In this document: positions 59,670 through 64,000 of the stretch, piece after piece
How positions within the stretch are numbered: the first letter of the stretch is position 1
How the letters are laid out: every line of letters starts with the position of its first letter
Source: Chryseobacterium piscicola
Lineage (GTDB): Bacteria > Bacteroidota > Bacteroidia > Flavobacteriales > Weeksellaceae
DNA length: 64,000 nucleotides
Direction: 5' to 3'
NCBI RefSeq assembly: GCF_900156685.1
Contig: NZ_FTOJ01000002.1
Span: forward strand, 1-64,000
The notes under the pieces: model-generated
What the model saw: the letters and a program-made list of their open reading frames with translations, nothing else
What the model was told of the DNA's origin: nothing
Database searches by the model: none
Position numbers and translations under genes: made by a program

Positions 59670-60512
59670 ATGAAAGTAAAATTTGGTGCTTCACTATTAT
59701 CCTGGATCACACCCCAATGGACACCCGAAGCAGGAAAATATGCGATTGAAAAAACAGCAAAAGCAGGATTTGATTTGATTGAAATTCTTTTACCAACATC
59801 AATGGAATTCAATTCAAAAGAGGTAAAACAACAATTGAAAGATCATCATCTGGATGTCGTCTGTTCACTAAATCTTCCTAAAGAAGCGCATATTGCATTC
59901 TATCCCGAAGTTGCTGAGAAATTGATAAAACAAGCTATAGACAAAACTTCAGATCTGGAAACAGATTTTCTCGGCGGTGTGCTTCACGGTGGAATTGGCG
60001 TTTTCTCTGGAAATCCTTTAACTGAAAAAGAAGCTGAAATTATTACAGAAGTTTGGAGTAATGTCGCAGATTACGCCAAAGAAAAAGGCGTCAACATCGG
60101 AATTGAACCCATTAACCGTTACGAATCTTATGTCTGTAATACGGCAGGAAATGTTCTGGATTTAATTAAAAAAACGGGAAAAGATAATTTGTTTCTTCAT
60201 CTCGATACATTCCATATGAACATTGAGGAAAATAATTTTTATGATCCAATCATTCTCGCAGCACAGCAATTGAAGCACATCCACATCACAGAATCTCATC
60301 GCGGAATGCTGGGCGAAGGAACGGTGAATTGGGAACAACTTTTTAAAGCCTTAAAAGAAATTGATTTTGAAGGAAATCTGGTTTTAGAAAACTTCTCATC
60401 ATCCATTCCCGGAATGCAACAGATGGTTTCTTTGTGGCAAAAATCACCTTATAAAGCCGAAGAATTAGCATTAGCAAGCTTGAGTTTTATGAAAAGTCAT
60501 TTTAACAAATAG
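59670..60512 (+). CDS. Ketose 3-epimerase (D-tagatose/D-psicose type), TIM barrel
   Basis: 280 aa. The metal ligands of D-tagatose/psicose 3-epimerases are in order: Glu in I-G-I-E-P-I-N-R-Y-E, Asp in L-H-L-D-T-F-H-M-N-I-E-E, His in H-I-H-I-T-E-S-H-R-G-M-L-G, and Glu near the end in L-V-L-E-N-F-S. These enzymes interconvert ketohexoses at C3, for example psicose and fructose. Length is right for the family. No signal peptide: cytoplasmic. Next to a fructokinase, the plausible direction is to make fructose from a rare ketose. Hydroxypyruvate isomerase is an alternative for the same fold, but the R-Y-E and H-R-G motifs favour the epimerase. Confidence 0.87.
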   Translation: MKVKFGASLLSWITPQWTPEAGKYAIEKTAKAGFDLIEILLPTSMEFNSKEVKQQLKDHHLDVVCSLNLPKEAHIAFYPEVAEKLIKQAIDKTSDLETDFLGGVLHGGIGVFSGNPLTEKEAEIITEVWSNVADYAKEKGVNIGIEPINRYESYVCNTAGNVLDLIKKTGKDNLFLHLDTFHMNIEENNFYDPIILAAQQLKHIHITESHRGMLGEGTVNWEQLFKALKEIDFEGNLVLENFSSSIPGMQQMVSLWQKSPYKAEELALASLSFMKSHFNK

Positions 60513-60537
60513 TTTCAAATTAGGATTACTAATTTAG

Positions 60538-60717
60538 GAGCAAACAGAGAACTTGTTTAAATGGTATCAAAATGATTTCCGCCAACTTAAAGAGAGTCAT
60601 ATTATCGAAATGGTTAAGGCATTTTTCCGTATTTTAGGGTTGGGGAAAAGAAAAATGTCTTGGTTATTTTATTTTTTAATTATTTCTAAACAGACTCTAA
60701 GAATAGAAAACTTTTGA
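60538..60717 (+). other. Open frame without start, possible transposase remnant
   Basis: Sixty codons without a stop: N-L-F-K-W-Y-Q-N-D-F-R-Q-L-K-E-S-H-I-I-E-M-V-K. The first ATG comes only mid-way. The sequence is protein-like and resembles short transposase fragments in the same family of genomes, but no match is certain. Confidence 0.3.
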
Positions 60718-60733
60718 ATTTATAGTACCGAAG

Positions 60734-60767
60734 AATCCTCAAGTTGTAAACTTGGGGATTTTTTTTG
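60734..60767 (+). terminator. Terminator before susC
   Basis: AATCCTCAAGTT (60734-60745) and AACTTGGGGATT (60749-60760), one wobble pair, then a T run. It closes the regulator-epimerase operon, so susC has its own promoter in the following 258 bp (none identified). Confidence 0.82.
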
Positions 60768-61025
60768 TTTACAGATGAAGCAATATGATCATGTTTATTA
60801 GAATTGTAAATAAATTTTACCGTTGCAATAGGTTGGAAATAAGAAACTTGCTTTTATTTTGATCCTGATCCTACTCTTGCAGGTAACTGCAGGATAGCAG
60901 AAATTAATGATAACAATACTTTTAAGAAAACTAAAATATGAGAAATATCATGTCTTTTTGATGAAGCCATTTCTCAGTTTTAATATAAACTAATAGTTAA
61001 TAATTAATAATCCACCAGACAGAGA

Positions 61026-63941
61026 ATGAAGAAATCTATAGTAGCTTTAGGTATTTTATTTAGTACCACAGGTTTTATCTTCGCACAGGAAAAACAGACG
61101 ACCAATTCGGTTAAAGACAGTTTATCCAATCCCAATAACAAAACAAAAGACATTGAGGAAGTAGTAGTGATTGCTTATGGTACGCAGAAAAAAGGAGAAG
61201 TTACCGGTTCTGTTGGCAGGGTAAACGCTGAGACATTTAAAGATCGTCCAATTGCAAGAGTAGATCAGGCGTTAACAGGTCAGATTGCAGGTGTAAAAAC
61301 ACGTTCTACAACTGGAAAACCAGGAGAAGCGTTGGAGGTTAGGGTGCGTGGTAGTGCTTCTATTTCTGCAAGTAATTCTCCTGTTTATGTGGTAGACGGA
61401 ATGGTGGTAGATGATTTGGGAAATGTGTCTCCAGACGATGTGCAATCGATTGAAGTACTAAAGGATGCTGCATCCACTGCGATGTATGGATCTCGAGGGT
61501 CTAACGGTGTAGTAATTGTGACAACAAAAAAAGGAAATTCAGGCAAACCAACATTCAGTTTCTCACAATATTATGGTGTGCAGACCATTGAAAAAAAGCT
61601 GGATATCATGACCAGTGCAGAATGGATAGACTATGCATCAGAATCCATCAACAAAAGATGGGTTGCTTTGGCACCGGGAAATTTAGCATCAGATAGCTAC
61701 GCAAAAAGAGCGAGTTATTTTAATTTAGCCAACAATACAGATTATAATTTAGCGAACGTTAATTTTATGGTTGATCCTCGATGGGGAACAAATCAGGTGG
61801 CAAATATAGATTGGCAGGATGCATTTTACCGTCCCGCAGCAATTCAGAATTACCAATTGTCTGTTAGAGGAGGAAACAAGAATGTGAAATATGCCATTTC
61901 TGGAGCGTATTTTGACCAGGAAGGTTTAGCTTTAAATACAGGTTTTAACAGATTTAATTTGAGTGCAGTTATCGATGTTAATATTTCAGACAAATGGAAA
62001 GCGGGAATTTCATTAAGACCTAGTTACTCAAAAAGTTATGGTGCTGCCGTAGACGGAAAAGACAATGAAGCGCACAAAATGCTTTCTATGGTTCCTGTAG
62101 CTGAATTATCTGCCGGACTTTATACGAATTTCTGGAAAAACAACAGGTACAGATGGGCGGGTTCTACAGTAAGCCCAATAGGAACTTTAGAAAATACCAC
62201 AAACGATACCAATGAGTTTAGATTATTGTCTAGTTTATACATGTCTTATGACATTATGCCGGGGTTAAATTTTAAAATCTCGGGAGGAGCTACTAATAAT
62301 TATAATATTAACACGGGGTATATCCCGACTTTCAATTTGCTTACCAACATTCCGGGGCAGGTAAGTACAGCCAGCCGCAGAACTGTAAACTACAACAGAT
62401 ATTTGGGAGAGGCATTATTAAATTATAAAAAAACCTTGGGAGATCATAGTATTGCAGCCATTGCAGGTTACAGTACAGAATATTACAGAACTACAAACCA
62501 ATACAACAGAAACAGAGGTTTTCCTAATGATGATTTGAAAACATTTAATTTTAACCAATCTACCTCAGTTCTTAATTCAGAATATACGGCTTCAGCGTGG
62601 ATGTTGATTTCTTATTTTGGTCGTGTAAACTATGATTATAAAAAGAAATATATGTTATCTGCCAGTATTCGTAGAGACGGTTCTTCAAGATTTGGATGGA
62701 ACAATCTTTGGGGAACATTTGCAGCATTCGGAGGTGCCTGGAAGATTGATGAGGAAGAATTTTTGAAAGACAAAACTTGGCTGAGCAACCTGAAGTTGAG
62801 ATACAGTTGGGGCGAAAACGGAAATAATTCAATTGGCGATTACAGAGCATTCGGAACGTTGACGGGTGGGAATTATTCATTCGGTGGAACGCTTTCTAAT
62901 GGTTTGGTACCCAATACTAATCGAAATAATGATTTAACTTGGGAAAAAACAAGATCTTCAGATTTTGGTTTTGAATTGGGATTGTTTAAAAGAATAGACT
63001 TCACTGCAGATTACTACATCAAAAAAACAAATGACCTTCTTTTACAGCAGCCAATCCCTTTCCTTTCTGGTTACGCAACCATGTGGAAAAACGTTGGGTC
63101 TATTGAAAACAGAGGTCTAGAACTAGACTTAGCTACAAAAAACCTAACAGGAGCTTTCAAATGGAATACATCGGCAAATATTGCATTTAATAATAATGAA
63201 GTATTGCAGTTGGGTAGTGAAAATGCACCCATTTATACAGGTTTCAGCAATAGTACAAACATCATACAAGTAGGCCAGGCATTGAATTCGTTCTATCTTT
63301 ACGAAGCAATTGGTGTTTTGTCTTCGTCAGATATTGCCAATACAGGAATTGCCAAAACAAGTGGTGCAATTGCAGGAGATGTAAGATACAAAGATGTCAA
63401 TGGAGATGGAATCATCAATGAAAACGACCGTTACATCATCGGAAGCCCTACACCAGATTACTATTGGGGCTTTACCAATACATTTTCTTATAAAAACTTT
63501 GATCTTTCAGTATTTTTCCAAGGACAAAAAGGGGGTTACAGCTACGCATTGCTAGGCCGTGCAATAGACCGGCCAGGTATGGGAACTACAACCAATGTGA
63601 TGGGGAACTGGGCAAACCGTTGGCGCTCTGATGCAGAACCAGGAGATGGGAAAACACCAAGATTAGATGGTACTACAGGAAGTCTTTTAGATACAAGATG
63701 GTTGTATGATGCTACTTATATTCAATTGAAAAACGTGACTTTAGGATACAATTTTGATCAGGAATTGGTAAGTAAACTGAAAATTTCGAATCTTAGATTG
63801 TATGTCAGTTTAGAAAATGTTTGGAGAAAAGATAATTATTATGGTGGTTACAACCCAGAATCTGTGCAGTCAGACGGTACAGATTACGGAGCATATCCTA
63901 ATGCGAAAGTATATATGATGGGATTAAACTTTAACTTTTAA
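61026..63941 (+). CDS. susC: SusC/RagA-family TonB-dependent outer-membrane transporter
   Basis: 971 aa. Signal peptide to about residue 21 (F-I-F-A-Q); then a short stretch, the TonB box region I-E-E-V-V-V-I-A-Y-G-T-Q-K-K-G-E-V-T-G-S-V, the plug (R-V-D-Q-A-L-T-G-Q-I-A-G-V, V-D-G-M-V-V-D-D, L-K-D-A-A-S-T-A-M-Y-G-S-R-G-S-N-G-V), and a 22-strand barrel ending V-Y-M-M-G-L-N-F-N-F. The usual carboxypeptidase-regulatory domain before the plug is absent, so it is the short form. It takes up sugar or oligosaccharide with SusD. An expected SusD starts 12 bp later. Confidence 0.95.
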   Translation: MKKSIVALGILFSTTGFIFAQEKQTTNSVKDSLSNPNNKTKDIEEVVVIAYGTQKKGEVTGSVGRVNAETFKDRPIARVDQALTGQIAGVKTRSTTGKPGEALEVRVRGSASISASNSPVYVVDGMVVDDLGNVSPDDVQSIEVLKDAASTAMYGSRGSNGVVIVTTKKGNSGKPTFSFSQYYGVQTIEKKLDIMTSAEWIDYASESINKRWVALAPGNLASDSYAKRASYFNLANNTDYNLANVNFMVDPRWGTNQVANIDWQDAFYRPAAIQNYQLSVRGGNKNVKYAISGAYFDQEGLALNTGFNRFNLSAVIDVNISDKWKAGISLRPSYSKSYGAAVDGKDNEAHKMLSMVPVAELSAGLYTNFWKNNRYRWAGSTVSPIGTLENTTNDTNEFRLLSSLYMSYDIMPGLNFKISGGATNNYNINTGYIPTFNLLTNIPGQVSTASRRTVNYNRYLGEALLNYKKTLGDHSIAAIAGYSTEYYRTTNQYNRNRGFPNDDLKTFNFNQSTSVLNSEYTASAWMLISYFGRVNYDYKKKYMLSASIRRDGSSRFGWNNLWGTFAAFGGAWKIDEEEFLKDKTWLSNLKLRYSWGENGNNSIGDYRAFGTLTGGNYSFGGTLSNGLVPNTNRNNDLTWEKTRSSDFGFELGLFKRIDFTADYYIKKTNDLLLQQPIPFLSGYATMWKNVGSIENRGLELDLATKNLTGAFKWNTSANIAFNNNEVLQLGSENAPIYTGFSNSTNIIQVGQALNSFYLYEAIGVLSSSDIANTGIAKTSGAIAGDVRYKDVNGDGIINENDRYIIGSPTPDYYWGFTNTFSYKNFDLSVFFQGQKGGYSYALLGRAIDRPGMGTTTNVMGNWANRWRSDAEPGDGKTPRLDGTTGSLLDTRWLYDATYIQLKNVTLGYNFDQELVSKLKISNLRLYVSLENVWRKDNYYGGYNPESVQSDGTDYGAYPNAKVYMMGLNFNF

Positions 63942-63953
63942 AATTTAAAAAAA

Positions 63954-64000
63954 ATGAAAATTACTTCTATTAAAAATAAATCGTTCCTGAATATGAAATC
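63954..64000 (+). CDS. Start of a gene, probably SusD/RagB (cut by window end)
   Basis: ATG at 63954, 12 bp after susC; only M-K-I-T-S-I-K-N-K-S-F-L-N-M-K is visible. The position directly after susC makes SusD the expected product; the residues alone do not show it. Confidence 0.5.
   Translation, partial: MKITSIKNKSFLNMK

Noticed and set aside
1-64000. CRISPR array or rRNA genes
   Set aside because: No regularly spaced short repeats and no rRNA-like sequence were seen anywhere in the window.

Overview
The window looks like chromosome of a flavobacterium of the Chryseobacterium type (Bacteroidota, Weeksellaceae). The DNA is AT-rich. Several promoters fit the Bacteroidota pattern TTG-N19/20-TAnnTTTG. 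There is a SusC/SusD pair, a GH92 alpha-mannosidase, a type 9 secretion sorting tail, and many small secreted proteins typical of that group. The genus is inferred from gene style, not from a marker gene.

Layout. 1-4904: mostly minus-strand genes forming one probable operon: a small exported protein, a thioredoxin, an ApbE flavin transferase, a DUF4266 lipoprotein, a DUF3570 protein, a PAP2 phosphatase, and a cut-off VIT/CCC1 transporter. 5553-19034: a 13.1-kb segment bounded by two identical tRNA-Asp genes, each followed by the same roughly 190-bp flank. A decayed tyrosine integrase lies just inside the left copy, and the rest holds two paralogous units of secreted repeat proteins around a TPR-HTH regulator; this reads as an old, immobilised island. 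19340-26116: housekeeping and envelope genes (DJ-1/PfpI protein, L,D-transpeptidase, PDZ aspartyl protease, esterase, tyrS). 26192-42168: an orphan sigma factor, a dioxygenase remnant, GH92, the Fe-S pair Mrp/NifU, a large T9SS-exported protein, Ppx/GppA and PPK1 for polyphosphate, and dnaK with a sigma-54-like promoter.

42707-54322 is a defence locus: hsdM, hsdS, two different DUF262 (GmrSD/RloF-like) genes, then hsdR. Every junction overlaps or is 5 bp apart, so the five products are probably made together. Two decayed RhuM-type genes follow. This is the strongest candidate for an under-described system, because a type I restriction enzyme and a two-component DUF262 module appear to be expressed as one unit.

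54799-64000 is a sugar locus under a LacI-type regulator: fructokinase, hexose MFS permease, LamB-like porin and a ketose 3-epimerase, then SusC and the start of the next gene (SusD expected). Two copies of a 16-bp palindromic site, before lacI and before the kinase, are the likely operators. The enzyme set suggests uptake of a ketohexose, its conversion to fructose and phosphorylation.

Small broken genes are common: VIT/CCC1, integrase, dioxygenase and two RhuM relics.
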